A stretch of DNA of 7,898 nt from Chromatiales bacterium (GCA_026990045.1 JALSIK010000417.1:1-7898); one strand, 5' to 3'; counted from the first letter of the stretch, positions 1 to 5,662 are shown. A program made the numbers and translations. The notes: a model not told the origin generated them from the letters alone.

Positions 1-57
1 ACGACGGTCCCGCCCGCATCCTGCGCCGGCGGCGGAGGATGCGGGCGGGACCGTCGT
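1..57. repeat. Perfect 22-bp inverted repeat at the window start
   Basis: Positions 1-22 are the exact reverse complement of 36-57, separated by 13 bases (23-35). The right arm reads in frame into NfeD (GGTVVQLDIEG) and looks like genuine coding sequence. The left arm translates in the same frame to an Arg/Pro-rich stretch (RRSRPHPAP) that does not look like the N-terminus of an exported NfeD. It may be a fold-back artefact at a contig end or a real hairpin; the sequence alone does not decide. Confidence 0.9.
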
Positions 58-1339
58 GCAGCTGGACATCGAGGGGCCCGTCGGCCCGGCCACCGCCGAC
101 TACGTCACCCGCGGCCTGGACCACGCGGCCGCCGCCGGGGCCGGGCTGGTGCTGCTGCGCCTGGACACCCCGGGCGGCCTCGACTCCGCCATGCGCGACA
201 TCGTCAAGGCCATCCTCGCTTCGCCCGTGCCCGTGGCCTGCTACGTGGCGCCGTCGGGGGCGCGCGCGGCCAGCGCCGGCACCTTCATCATGTATGCCTG
301 CCACGTGGCCGCCATGGCCCCGGGCACCAACCTGGGGGCGGCAACGCCGGTGGCCATGGGCGCCCCGGGGGCGCCGTCACCCGGGGACGGCGGCGACGCG
401 CAGGACGGTGACGAGCAACCGGGGGCACCGGCTTCGGCCATGGAACGCAAGGCCGTCAACGACGCCGTGGCCTACATCCGAGGCCTGGCCGAGCTGCGCG
501 GGCGCAATGCCGACTGGGCCGAGCGCGCGGTGCGCGAGGCCGCCAGCCTCAGCGCCGAGGCGGCCCTGAAGCAGAACGTGACCGACGTGATCGCCCCGGA
601 CCGCGACGCCCTGCTCCGGCTCCTCCACGGGCGCAAGGTGCAGGCGGGCGGTACCACGGTCACGCTCGCCACCCGCGGCGCCGCGGTGACCGTGATGGAG
701 CCCGACTGGCGGGTGCGGCTGCTGGCCGTCATCACCAACCCCAACGTGGCCTACATCCTCATGCTCATCGGGATCTACGGCCTGCTGCTGGAGTTCTACA
801 ACCCGGGCGCCATCGTGCCCGGGACCGTGGGTGCCATCAGCCTGCTGCTGGCCCTGTTCGCGTTCCAGGTGCTGCCGGTGAACTACGCCGGGATGGCGCT
901 GATCCTGCTGGGCATCGGCCTCATGGTGGGCGAGGCCTTCATGCCCAGCTTCGGCATGCTGGGGGTGGGCGGTGTCGTCGCGTTCGTCATCGGTTCCATC
1001 ATTCTCATGGACACCGAGGCGCCAGGCTACGGGATCCACGGCGGCATCATCGCCGGGGTGGCGGCGGCCAGCGCCCTGTTTTTCATCTTCGTGGTCGGTT
1101 TCTTCATCAAGGCCCGGCGCGCCCCGGTGGTGAGCGGGGCCGAGGAGCTGGCCGGCGCCGAGGCCGAGGTGGTGGCCGATTTCAGCGGGCTGGGCACGGT
1201 GCGCCTGCACGGCGAGCACTGGCGGGCCGAGGCCGAGGTGCCCCTGCGCGCCGGCCAGCGGGTGCGGGTGGTGGGCCGCCGGGGCCTGACGCTCCGGGTG
1301 GCACCCGTGGATCGTGACACCGATAGGGAGGACTCGTGA
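2..1339 (+). CDS. NfeD family membrane-bound serine protease (long form), 5' partial
   Basis: This is a ClpP-class serine protease fused to membrane helices and a C-terminal OB-fold (NfeD domain). The family member 1510-N of Pyrococcus cleaves a partner stomatin and is thought to act in membrane quality control. The frame is open to the window edge. The first possible start, GTG at 56, falls inside the first beta strand (QLDIEGPVGPATADYV), so the true start and signal peptide lie upstream. Counting from that GTG, the protease domain spans about 1-185, with the SGARAASAG motif placing the nucleophile at Ser73 and the likely general-base Lys at 132 (ERKAVNDAVAYIR). A Gly/Pro/Asp-rich linker (100-128) separates them, as is usual in long forms. 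Five hydrophobic segments follow at about 228-248, 256-273, 277-295, 300-318 and 329-351. The OB-fold domain covers about 365-417. The stop codon overlaps the slipin start. Residues encoded by 1-35 are doubtful because of the inverted repeat there. Confidence 0.95.
   Translation, partial: RRSRPHPAPAAEDAGGTVVQLDIEGPVGPATADYVTRGLDHAAAAGAGLVLLRLDTPGGLDSAMRDIVKAILASPVPVACYVAPSGARAASAGTFIMYACHVAAMAPGTNLGAATPVAMGAPGAPSPGDGGDAQDGDEQPGAPASAMERKAVNDAVAYIRGLAELRGRNADWAERAVREAASLSAEAALKQNVTDVIAPDRDALLRLLHGRKVQAGGTTVTLATRGAAVTVMEPDWRVRLLAVITNPNVAYILMLIGIYGLLLEFYNPGAIVPGTVGAISLLLALFAFQVLPVNYAGMALILLGIGLMVGEAFMPSFGMLGVGGVVAFVIGSIILMDTEAPGYGIHGGIIAGVAAASALFFIFVVGFFIKARRAPVVSGAEELAGAEAEVVADFSGLGTVRLHGEHWRAEAEVPLRAGQRVRVVGRRGLTLRVAPVDRDTDREDS
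1325..1331 (+). promoter_or_regulatory. Shine-Dalgarno that fixes the slipin start at ATG 1339
   Basis: AGGGAGG ends 7 bases before ATG 1339 and only 4 bases before an in-frame GTG at 1336. The spacing favours the ATG. The NfeD stop TGA (1337-1339) shares its final A with this ATG, the usual arrangement for translational coupling. Confidence 0.75.
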
Positions 1340-2079
1340 TGGGTTACCTGGTTTTTGCCGCCATCCTGCTGGCGTTTCTCGCCAGCGCGTTCCGCATCCT
1401 GCGCGAGTACCAGCGCGGGGTGATCTTTCTCCTGGGCCGGTTCTACAAGGTCAAGGGCCCGGGTTTCATCATCGTGATCCCGTTTCTCCAGCAGATGGTG
1501 CGGGTGGACCTGCGCACGGTGGTCATGGACGTGCCCACCCAGGACGTGATCTCGCGCGACAACGTCTCGGTCAAGGTCAACGCCGTGGTCTACTTCCGGG
1601 TCATCGACCCCGAGAAGGCCATCATCCAGGTGGAGAACTTCTTCGAGGCCACCAGCCAGCTGGCCCAGACCACGCTGCGCTCGGTGCTGGGCCAGCACGA
1701 GCTGGACGAGATGCTGGCCGAGCGCGAAAAGCTCAACGCCGACATCCAGGCCATTCTCGATCAGCACACCGATGCCTGGGGCATCAAGGTGGCCAACGTG
1801 GAGATCAAGCACGTGGACCTGGACGAAAGCATGATCCGCGCCATCGCCCGCCAGGCCGAGGCCGAGCGCGAGCGCCGCGCCAAGGTGATCCACGCCGAGG
1901 GCGAGCTGCAGGCCTCGCAGAAGCTGCTGGAGGCCGCGCGGGTCCTGGTCCAGCAGCCCGAGGCCCTGCAGCTGCGCTACCTGCAGACCCTCACCGAGAT
2001 CGCCGGCGACCGCTCCAGCACCATCGTCTTTCCCCTGCCCATGGACCTGTTCGAGACCCTGCGCGGGCGCCGCGACTGA
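1339..2079 (+). CDS. Slipin (stomatin/SPFH band 7 family membrane protein)
   Basis: The product is a 246-aa slipin, a prokaryotic stomatin homologue that oligomerises on the inner membrane and partners with NfeD. An N-terminal hydrophobic anchor (residues 2-18) is followed by the SPFH signature EYQRGVIFLLGRFYKVKGPG (23-42) and the conserved VDLRTVVMDVPTQDVISRDN stretch (56-75). The SPFH domain runs to about residue 165. A charged helical segment follows (about 165-205, rich in RQAEAERERR), typical of the oligomerisation region. A short C-terminal hydrophobic segment (SSTIVFPLPMDLF, 226-238) corresponds to the region that the NfeD-type protease cuts in the archaeal stomatin. Length and composition are normal for the family. 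It is coupled to NfeD by a one-base stop/start overlap, so the two should be made together. HflC/HflK are related SPFH proteins but lack this NfeD neighbour. Confidence 0.95.
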   Translation: MGYLVFAAILLAFLASAFRILREYQRGVIFLLGRFYKVKGPGFIIVIPFLQQMVRVDLRTVVMDVPTQDVISRDNVSVKVNAVVYFRVIDPEKAIIQVENFFEATSQLAQTTLRSVLGQHELDEMLAEREKLNADIQAILDQHTDAWGIKVANVEIKHVDLDESMIRAIARQAEAERERRAKVIHAEGELQASQKLLEAARVLVQQPEALQLRYLQTLTEIAGDRSSTIVFPLPMDLFETLRGRRD

Positions 2080-2082
2080 GAC

Positions 2083-2107
2083 CGGGCGGCCGCGCGGTGC
2101 CCGCCCG
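2083..2107 (+). terminator. Possible hairpin after slipin
   Basis: CGGGCGG (2083-2089) pairs with CCGCCCG (2101-2107) around an 11-base loop, four bases after the slipin stop. There is no following T tract, so it is at best a weak or Rho-assisted terminator. Its position between the NfeD-slipin unit and the next promoter is the main support. Confidence 0.35.
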
Positions 2108-2109
2108 CC

Positions 2110-2123
2110 TTGATCTGGATCAA
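2110..2123 (+). promoter_or_regulatory. FNR/ANR/DNR-type operator
   Basis: TTGATCTGGATCAA is a perfect match to TTGAT-N4-ATCAA, the palindrome bound by FNR-family regulators (FNR/ANR sense oxygen through an iron-sulfur cluster; DNR-type paralogues respond to NO). It lies in the only AT-richer intergenic stretch of the window, upstream of the 2179 gene, and reads toward the three-gene unit that follows. Which family member binds cannot be told from the site. Confidence 0.85.
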
Positions 2124-2139
2124 CATCATCAGTGTTCCA

Positions 2140-2158
2140 GAATATTAAGGTAAAACCA
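2140..2158 (+). promoter_or_regulatory. Probable -10 region of the FNR-dependent promoter
   Basis: The stretch GAATATTAAGG holds TATTAA at 2143-2148, a four-of-six match to the sigma70 -10 consensus. If it is used, transcription starts near 2155-2158. That would place the operator centre (between 2116 and 2117) at about -39 to -42, the class II activation geometry of FNR. No separate -35 is needed in that class. The exact start is inferred. Confidence 0.55.
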
Positions 2159-2178
2159 AGTTCAAACGGAGCACCGCA

Positions 2179-2547
2179 GTGGGAAATACCCGCCCCGCGT
2201 TCGCTTGGTTGCTGGCCGGTGCCATCGTGCTGGCCGCCATGCCCCCTCACCTGGCCGCGACGCCGGCGGCCACCCATGCGGGCGTGCCCTGTGCCCAGGC
2301 CGTGGACGGGGAGCACCGGGACGCGCACGGCGGCCACGCCCACGACCACGGTGGTGCCCCGGCCTGCTCGCAGGACTGCGCCGCGGGTTCCTGCTGTCAC
2401 GTCTGCACCGTCACGGGTCCGGGGGCCGTGACCGCGGGTGCCGGCGGGGCCGCGGTGTTGTCCGGCGGGGCGAGGATCACGTCCCGCGTCACCGGTCTCG
2501 TGCCCCAGCGGGGGCCTGACGCGCCCTACCGCCCTCCCCGTGCCTGA
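2179..2547 (+). CDS. Small exported His/Cys-rich protein, possibly metal-binding
   Basis: I do not recognise this 122-aa protein with confidence. The start is GTG 2179, preceded by CGGAG (2166-2170) at 8 bases. Residues about 1-27 form a signal peptide (hydrophobic AWLLAGAIVLAAM, Ala-rich cleavage region near PPHLAA). The mature part has a His/Asp/Gly cluster (His46, 50, 53, 55, 57) followed by a dense Cys group (Cys63, 67, 72, 73, 76 with His74; the motif SCCHVC), and Cys38 nearby. This is the look of a periplasmic metal-binding or metal-sensing protein, and the tail APYRPPRA recalls DUF2946/CzcI-like small proteins of metal-resistance loci, though that is only a resemblance. The C-terminal half is Gly/Ala-rich and featureless. 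It is the first gene after the FNR-type promoter, and about 110 bases separate it from the porin. An overlapping frame could compete, but the start site, signal peptide and promoter position favour this one. Confidence 0.65.
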   Translation: MGNTRPAFAWLLAGAIVLAAMPPHLAATPAATHAGVPCAQAVDGEHRDAHGGHAHDHGGAPACSQDCAAGSCCHVCTVTGPGAVTAGAGGAAVLSGGARITSRVTGLVPQRGPDAPYRPPRA

Positions 2548-2560
2548 TGCCCGCGCCCCC

Positions 2561-2614
2561 GGGGCCGGGCCGTGCCCGGCCCCGCGTTGCCGCCCGCCCC
2601 GTGCGGTGGGGCGG
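2561..2614 (+). other. Two GC-rich hairpins between the small gene and the porin
   Basis: GGGGCCGGGC (2561-2570) and GCCCGGCCCC (2574-2583) form a perfect 10-bp stem with a 3-base loop. A second, weaker stem pairs CCGCCCC (2594-2600) with GGGGCGG (2608-2614). Neither is followed by a T run. They could act as an RNA-stability or processing element, or cause partial termination, setting the ratio of small protein to porin. Confidence 0.5.
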
Positions 2615-2656
2615 CCCTGCACCCACGGTTTCGAAACACCGAGAGGAAAACCGACA

Positions 2657-3790
2657 ATGAAACTGCGACTGACGACACTCGCCGCCGCGGTGGGCATGGC
2701 CCTGGCCGGTCCCGCCGCCGCCGAGACCGACCTGGACAAGCTGCGCGCCGAGGTGGAGCAGCTCAAGCAGAAAGTGGAATCCGCCGCCGAGTGGAAGGAT
2801 CCCAAGACCCTGGTCCACATGGCGGGCTACGCCGACGTGGGCTACGTGGACGCCGAGGGGACGCCCGGCAGCTTCCTGGTGGGCACCTTCGCGCCCATCT
2901 TCCACTACCAGTTCAACAACATGGTGATGCTGGAGTCGGAGATGGAACTGGAAGTGGACGAGAACGGGAACACCGAGGTGGGGCTGGAATACCTCACGGT
3001 GGACTTCCTGTTCCACAACAACGCCGCGCTGGTGGTGGGCAAGTTCCTCAGCCCCCTGGGCCAGTTCCGGCAGAACCTGCACCCGTCCTGGATCAACAAG
3101 ATGGCCTCGGCCCCGGTGGGCTTCGGCCACGACGAGGCGGCGCCCAACGCCGAGGTGGGGGCCCAGTTGCGCGGCGGCTTCGGCCTGGGCCGCACCAGGG
3201 CCAACTACGCGGTGTACATCGCCAACGGCCCGGCGGTGGAACTCGACGGCACCGGCACCGAGCTGGAGATGGTGGAGACCCCGGGGCTCAACGCCGACAC
3301 CGACGGCAAGAAGGTGGTGGGCGGGCGCTTCGGCCTGCTCCTGCCCGGGCCGCGCCTGGAGCTGGGCGTCTCGGCGGCCACCGGCGAGGTGGGGGAGATC
3401 ACCACGCCTTCGTCCACCGTGGTGCGTGACTACCAGGTGCAGGGCGTGGACTTCACCTGGCGCCCGGGCGATTTCAACGTGGTGGGCGAGTACATCCGCC
3501 AGGAGGTGGGCGCCAACGCCGCCAGCACCGCGCCCGAGGAAGGGGTGTGGGACGCCTGGTACCTGCAGGTGGCCTACCGCTTCCCCGCCACCGACTGGGA
3601 AGTGGTGGCCCGCTACGGCGAGTACGACACCCCGGGCACCGAGGCCGACCGGGAGCAGCTGGCCCTGGGCGTGAACTACGTCTTCGCCAGCAACTTCGTG
3701 GCCAAGGTGAACTTCGAGTCCAACGACAACCCCAACCCGGGCGAGGAAGCCGGCGACCGCTGGTACCTGCAACTCGCCTACGGCTTCTGA
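2657..3790 (+). CDS. Outer-membrane porin with N-terminal coiled coil
   Basis: The product is a 377-aa beta-barrel porin, probably a channel for small anions or another unidentified solute. ATG 2657 is preceded by GAGAGGA (2641-2647). The protein opens with a clear signal peptide (MKLRLTTLAAAVGMALAGPAAA, cleaved about residue 22). A short coiled coil follows (about 25-44, LDKLRAEVEQLKQKVES), as in many gammaproteobacterial porins where it trimerises in the periplasm. The rest shows alternating amphipathic strands, aromatic girdles and Gly-rich turns (for example FHYQFNNMVMLESEMELEV, WYLQVAYRF, WYLQLAYGF), and ends in the C-terminal Phe recognised by the BAM complex. Length and style match phosphate-selective-type (OprO/OprP-like) porins and related uncharacterised ones; substrate cannot be read from the sequence. 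The cytochrome gene starts 12 bases after its stop, so the two are co-transcribed. In-frame sequence upstream of the ATG is untranslated: it lacks a signal peptide and overlaps the previous gene. Confidence 0.9.
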   Translation: MKLRLTTLAAAVGMALAGPAAAETDLDKLRAEVEQLKQKVESAAEWKDPKTLVHMAGYADVGYVDAEGTPGSFLVGTFAPIFHYQFNNMVMLESEMELEVDENGNTEVGLEYLTVDFLFHNNAALVVGKFLSPLGQFRQNLHPSWINKMASAPVGFGHDEAAPNAEVGAQLRGGFGLGRTRANYAVYIANGPAVELDGTGTELEMVETPGLNADTDGKKVVGGRFGLLLPGPRLELGVSAATGEVGEITTPSSTVVRDYQVQGVDFTWRPGDFNVVGEYIRQEVGANAASTAPEEGVWDAWYLQVAYRFPATDWEVVARYGEYDTPGTEADREQLALGVNYVFASNFVAKVNFESNDNPNPGEEAGDRWYLQLAYGF

Positions 3791-3802
3791 GGAGGGCACA
3801 CC

Positions 3803-4087
3803 ATGAACCGTACCCCATCCATCCGTACCCTCGCCGCCGCCGCGCTGCTGGCGCTGGCCCTGTCCCCGGCCACCGGCGCCGCGGTGGAAAAGCGCACCGG
3901 CGACTTCGCCCGCGGCGCGCGGGCCTGGGCGGACCACTGCCAGCGGTGCCACAACGTCCGCGATCCCAAGGAGCTGCGCGACGACCAGTGGAAGACCACC
4001 GTCAACCACATGCGCATCCGCGGCGGCCTCACCGCCCAGGAGGTGGAGGACATCCTCATCTTCCTCCAGACCAGCAACCAGCCCTGA
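3803..4087 (+). CDS. Small periplasmic mono-heme cytochrome c
   Basis: This 94-aa protein is an electron carrier of the periplasm. GGAGGG (3791-3796) directly follows the porin stop and sits 6 bases before ATG 3803. A signal peptide covers about residues 1-27 (TLAAAALLALALSPATGAA). The single heme-binding motif CQRCH (Cys46, Cys49, His50) is followed by NVRDPKELRDDQWKTTVNHM, where Met70 is the likely sixth heme ligand, and by a C-terminal helix (EVEDILIFLQTSN) that packs against the N-terminal helix in cytochrome c folds. The mature protein, about 67 residues, is at the short end for class I cytochromes. It is the last gene of the FNR-controlled unit. FNR control suggests service in anaerobic respiration, but the redox partners are not in the window. 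Confidence 0.92.
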   Translation: MNRTPSIRTLAAAALLALALSPATGAAVEKRTGDFARGARAWADHCQRCHNVRDPKELRDDQWKTTVNHMRIRGGLTAQEVEDILIFLQTSNQP

Positions 4088-4096
4088 GGCATCCGC

Positions 4097-4133
4097 CCCC
4101 GGTCCCGGGCCGTCTTTGCGCCCGGGACCGGGG
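4097..4133 (+). terminator. Strong hairpin closing the small protein-porin-cytochrome unit
   Basis: CCCCGGTCCCGGGC (4097-4110) pairs perfectly with 4120-4133 around a 9-base loop, starting 9 bases after the cytochrome stop. The 14-bp all-paired stem is very stable, but CCCTTCCC rather than a T tract follows. It probably ends or stabilises the operon transcript. Confidence 0.7.
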
Positions 4134-4180
4134 CCCTTCCCGCCGGGGCGCCCCGCCCGCCGCCGCCCCGGTCACGGGGG

Positions 4181-4189
4181 TGGTATGCT
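4181..4189 (+). promoter_or_regulatory. Extended -10 promoter of the hydrolase gene (leaderless start)
   Basis: TGGTATGCT reads as TGn plus a -10 hexamer TATGCT (4184-4189). The expected transcription start, 7 bases past the hexamer, falls at 4196-4197, on the A of ATG 4197. This predicts a leaderless message. No -35 is visible in the GC-rich sequence upstream, which extended -10 promoters tolerate. The ATG inside the hexamer (4185) is the competing explanation. Confidence 0.5.
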
Positions 4190-4196
4190 CGCCGGC

Positions 4197-4832
4197 ATGG
4201 AACAGGCGGCGGTCCTCGTGCACGGCATCTGGATGACCGGGCTGGAGATGGCTCCCCTGGCCTGGCGCCTGCGCCGCTGCGGGTTCATCCCCCGCACCTT
4301 CCACTATCCCAGCGTGCGGCGCGCGCCGCGGGAGAACGCCGCCCGCCTCGACGCCTTCCTCGCCACCCTGCCCGAACCCGTCATCCACCTGGTGGGACAC
4401 AGCCTGGGCGGCATCGTGGTGGCACACCTGTTCGACGCCTTTCCGGACCAGAAGCCGGGGCGGGTGGTGATGCTGGGCGCGCCGTTGCGGGGCTCCGCCG
4501 TGGCCGCGCGCCTGGCCCGCACGCCCTGGGGCCGGGCCATCCTCGGCCGGAGCGTGGAGCAGGGCCTCCTGGGCGGCGCCCCGCGCTGGCACGGCGCCCG
4601 GGACCTGGGGCTCATCGCCGGTACCCGGTCCCTGGGGGTGGGGACCCTGGTCGCCCTGGGCCGCCTGCCCCGGCCCAACGACGGCACCGTGGAGCTGGCG
4701 GCCACGCGCTGTGACGGCGCCCGCGAGCACCTGGTGGTGCGCCACAGCCACTTCGGCATGCTCTACGCCCGCGACGTGGCCGCCGCGGTGTGCGACTTTC
4801 TCCACCACGGGCGGTTCCAGGCCGCGGCCTGA
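4197..4832 (+). CDS. Alpha/beta hydrolase (lipase/esterase-like, GHSLGG family)
   Basis: The product is a 211-aa serine hydrolase of the alpha/beta fold. From ATG 4197 the protein starts MEQAAVLVHGIWMTG, placing the first beta strand and the HG oxyanion motif (His9-Gly10) at the very N-terminus, as in compact bacterial lipase-like proteins. The nucleophile elbow GHSLGG is at 67-72 with Ser69. Asp162 (RPNDGTVEL) is the likely acid, and His185 or His183 (VRHSHFGML) the base. There is no signal peptide or membrane helix, so it should be cytoplasmic. Substrate is unknown; the family includes esterases and PGAP1/lipase class 2-like proteins. An in-frame ATG at 4185 would add four residues. A start further upstream (4116) would lie inside the preceding hairpin and encode an Arg/Pro-rich leader, so it is unlikely. 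It looks monocistronic and converges on the next gene with 8 bases between stops. Confidence 0.88.
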   Translation: MEQAAVLVHGIWMTGLEMAPLAWRLRRCGFIPRTFHYPSVRRAPRENAARLDAFLATLPEPVIHLVGHSLGGIVVAHLFDAFPDQKPGRVVMLGAPLRGSAVAARLARTPWGRAILGRSVEQGLLGGAPRWHGARDLGLIAGTRSLGVGTLVALGRLPRPNDGTVELAATRCDGAREHLVVRHSHFGMLYARDVAAAVCDFLHHGRFQAAA

Positions 4833-4840
4833 CGGCGCGG

Positions 4841-5572
4841 CTACGGCACCGGGGCCTGGATCCAGCCCAGGATGTCGGCGTATTCCTGGTCGGCGGCGGT
4901 GAGCACCATGCCGCCGCCGTGGTTGTTGCCGGTGGCCTTCTGCAGCAGCGGGCTCCCCGCGGGGTCGTTGAGATCGGCGAACCCGCGCACCGTGTCGTAG
5001 TTCATCCTCATCTGCGCCGAGCCCAGCAGCGGCGCGAACGCCAGCTGCAGGTTGCCCCCGCCGTTGGGGGCCTCGTGGCAGCCGATGCAGTTGGCGGCCA
5101 GCACGGGGTCCACCTTGGCCTGGTAGAGCTGGAAGTCCAGCTGGCCCGCGACCTTGGCCTGCAGGGTCACCGAGATGGTGTTGCCGGCGCTCAGTCCCGC
5201 GCCGTTGGTGGCGGTGTAGGTGAAGGTCTCGGTCATGCCCGCGGCGGTCCCGGCGGCCGGCGTGTACTGCAGGATGCGGACCTCCCGGGTCAGCCGCTCG
5301 GGCACCAGGCTGAGCATGCCGCCGAGGCTGCCGGTGGCCTGCGGCAGGGCAAAGGTGAGCCGGCCGCCGCCGGGATCCGAGGCCAGGCCGGCGAGATCGA
5401 TCTGCAGCGTGGTGCCCACCTCGGTGCTGGTGACGAGGGCGCCGGCCGCCGGCGGCGTACCCCCGGACCCGGGGGCGGCGCCCGGCGCGCGGTTGGGCAG
5501 GGTCACGGTGCCGCCGCCGCAGGCGGCGGCCGTGGCGGCGGCGAGCAGTACGGCGATGTATCGGATGATCAT
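4841..5572 (-). CDS. Lipoprotein with Ig/cadherin-like domain fused to cytochrome c
   Basis: The product is a 243-aa lipid-anchored heme protein, acting at the periplasmic face or in the outer membrane. ATG 5572 is chosen over ATG 5587 because GGAGG (5585-5581) overlaps the latter and sits 8 bases before the former. The lipoprotein signal ends in a lipobox (TAAAC, lipidated Cys18). A flexible Gly/Pro/Ala linker (about 19-45) leads to a beta-rich domain (about 46-140) with SDPGGGRLTFALPQ, YTPAAGTAAG and ETFTYTATNGAG, the pattern of bacterial Ig/cadherin-like modules. The C-terminal domain (about 145-240) has a single heme site CIGCH (Cys162, Cys165, His166). Met222 (NNHGGGMVLT) is the probable distal ligand, and a final helix reads EYADILGWIQ. 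I know no named function for this arrangement. It lies 179 bases downstream of the DUF6701 gene on the same strand. Confidence 0.88.
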   Translation of the reverse strand: MIIRYIAVLLAAATAAACGGGTVTLPNRAPGAAPGSGGTPPAAGALVTSTEVGTTLQIDLAGLASDPGGGRLTFALPQATGSLGGMLSLVPERLTREVRILQYTPAAGTAAGMTETFTYTATNGAGLSAGNTISVTLQAKVAGQLDFQLYQAKVDPVLAANCIGCHEAPNGGGNLQLAFAPLLGSAQMRMNYDTVRGFADLNDPAGSPLLQKATGNNHGGGMVLTAADQEYADILGWIQAPVP

Positions 5573-5580
5573 GGCGAGGG

Positions 5581-5585
5581 CCTCC
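5581..5585 (-). promoter_or_regulatory. Shine-Dalgarno that fixes the lipoprotein start
   Basis: On the minus strand GGAGG lies 8 bases before ATG 5572. It also overlaps the ATG at 5587, which therefore has no such site at the right distance. The inner start also gives a compact, typical lipoprotein signal (MIIRYIAVLL). Confidence 0.75.
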
Positions 5586-5633
5586 ATGCGTTGCGGCGCC
5601 GGTCCGGGCGCCTTCCGGAGCCCCTTTCTAGCC

Positions 5634-5662
5634 CCGCCCCCCGCTGAAAGGTGTGGGGGCGG
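5634..5662. other. GC hairpin in the gap between the DUF6701 and lipoprotein genes
   Basis: CCGCCCCC (5634-5641) pairs with GGGGGCGG (5655-5662) around a 13-base loop, inside the 179-base gap 5573-5751. On the minus strand it lies about 90 bases after the DUF6701 stop and about 60 before the lipoprotein start. There is no T run. It may be a weak terminator or a leader structure. I see no convincing promoter or known binding site in the rest of the gap. Confidence 0.35.

Noticed and set aside
377..1219. A 280-codon minus-strand frame opposite NfeD
   Set aside because: It is His/Gln/Gly-rich with no fold-like pattern; it is the antisense shadow of the transmembrane and protease coding sequence.
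2132..2431. Alternative plus-strand frame starting at ATG 2132 over the small gene
   Set aside because: It begins upstream of the predicted transcription start, has no signal peptide, and is Pro/Arg/Thr-rich as expected of an out-of-frame reading.
2438..2656. Possible longer N-terminus for the porin
   Set aside because: It would overlap the small gene and put a Pro/Arg-rich stretch before a textbook signal peptide; the Shine-Dalgarno at 2641-2647 supports ATG 2657.
1027..2820. A 597-codon open frame on the minus strand, opposite NfeD, slipin and the small gene
   Set aside because: It is low-complexity, His/Gly/Arg-rich, matches no family I recognise and lies opposite well-supported genes. 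Long antisense frames are expected at this GC content.
2489..4009. A 506-codon minus-strand frame opposite the porin and cytochrome
   Set aside because: Composition is Gly/Val/His-rich without domains, and the opposite strand has clear signal peptides, a heme motif and a C-terminal Phe.
4116..4196. Longer N-terminus for the alpha/beta hydrolase
   Set aside because: It starts within the hairpin after the cytochrome gene and encodes a Gly/Pro/Arg-rich leader that the family does not have.
4056..4808. A 250-codon minus-strand frame opposite the hydrolase
   Set aside because: It has no recognisable domain; the plus-strand frame carries HG, GHSLGG, Asp and His in the right order.
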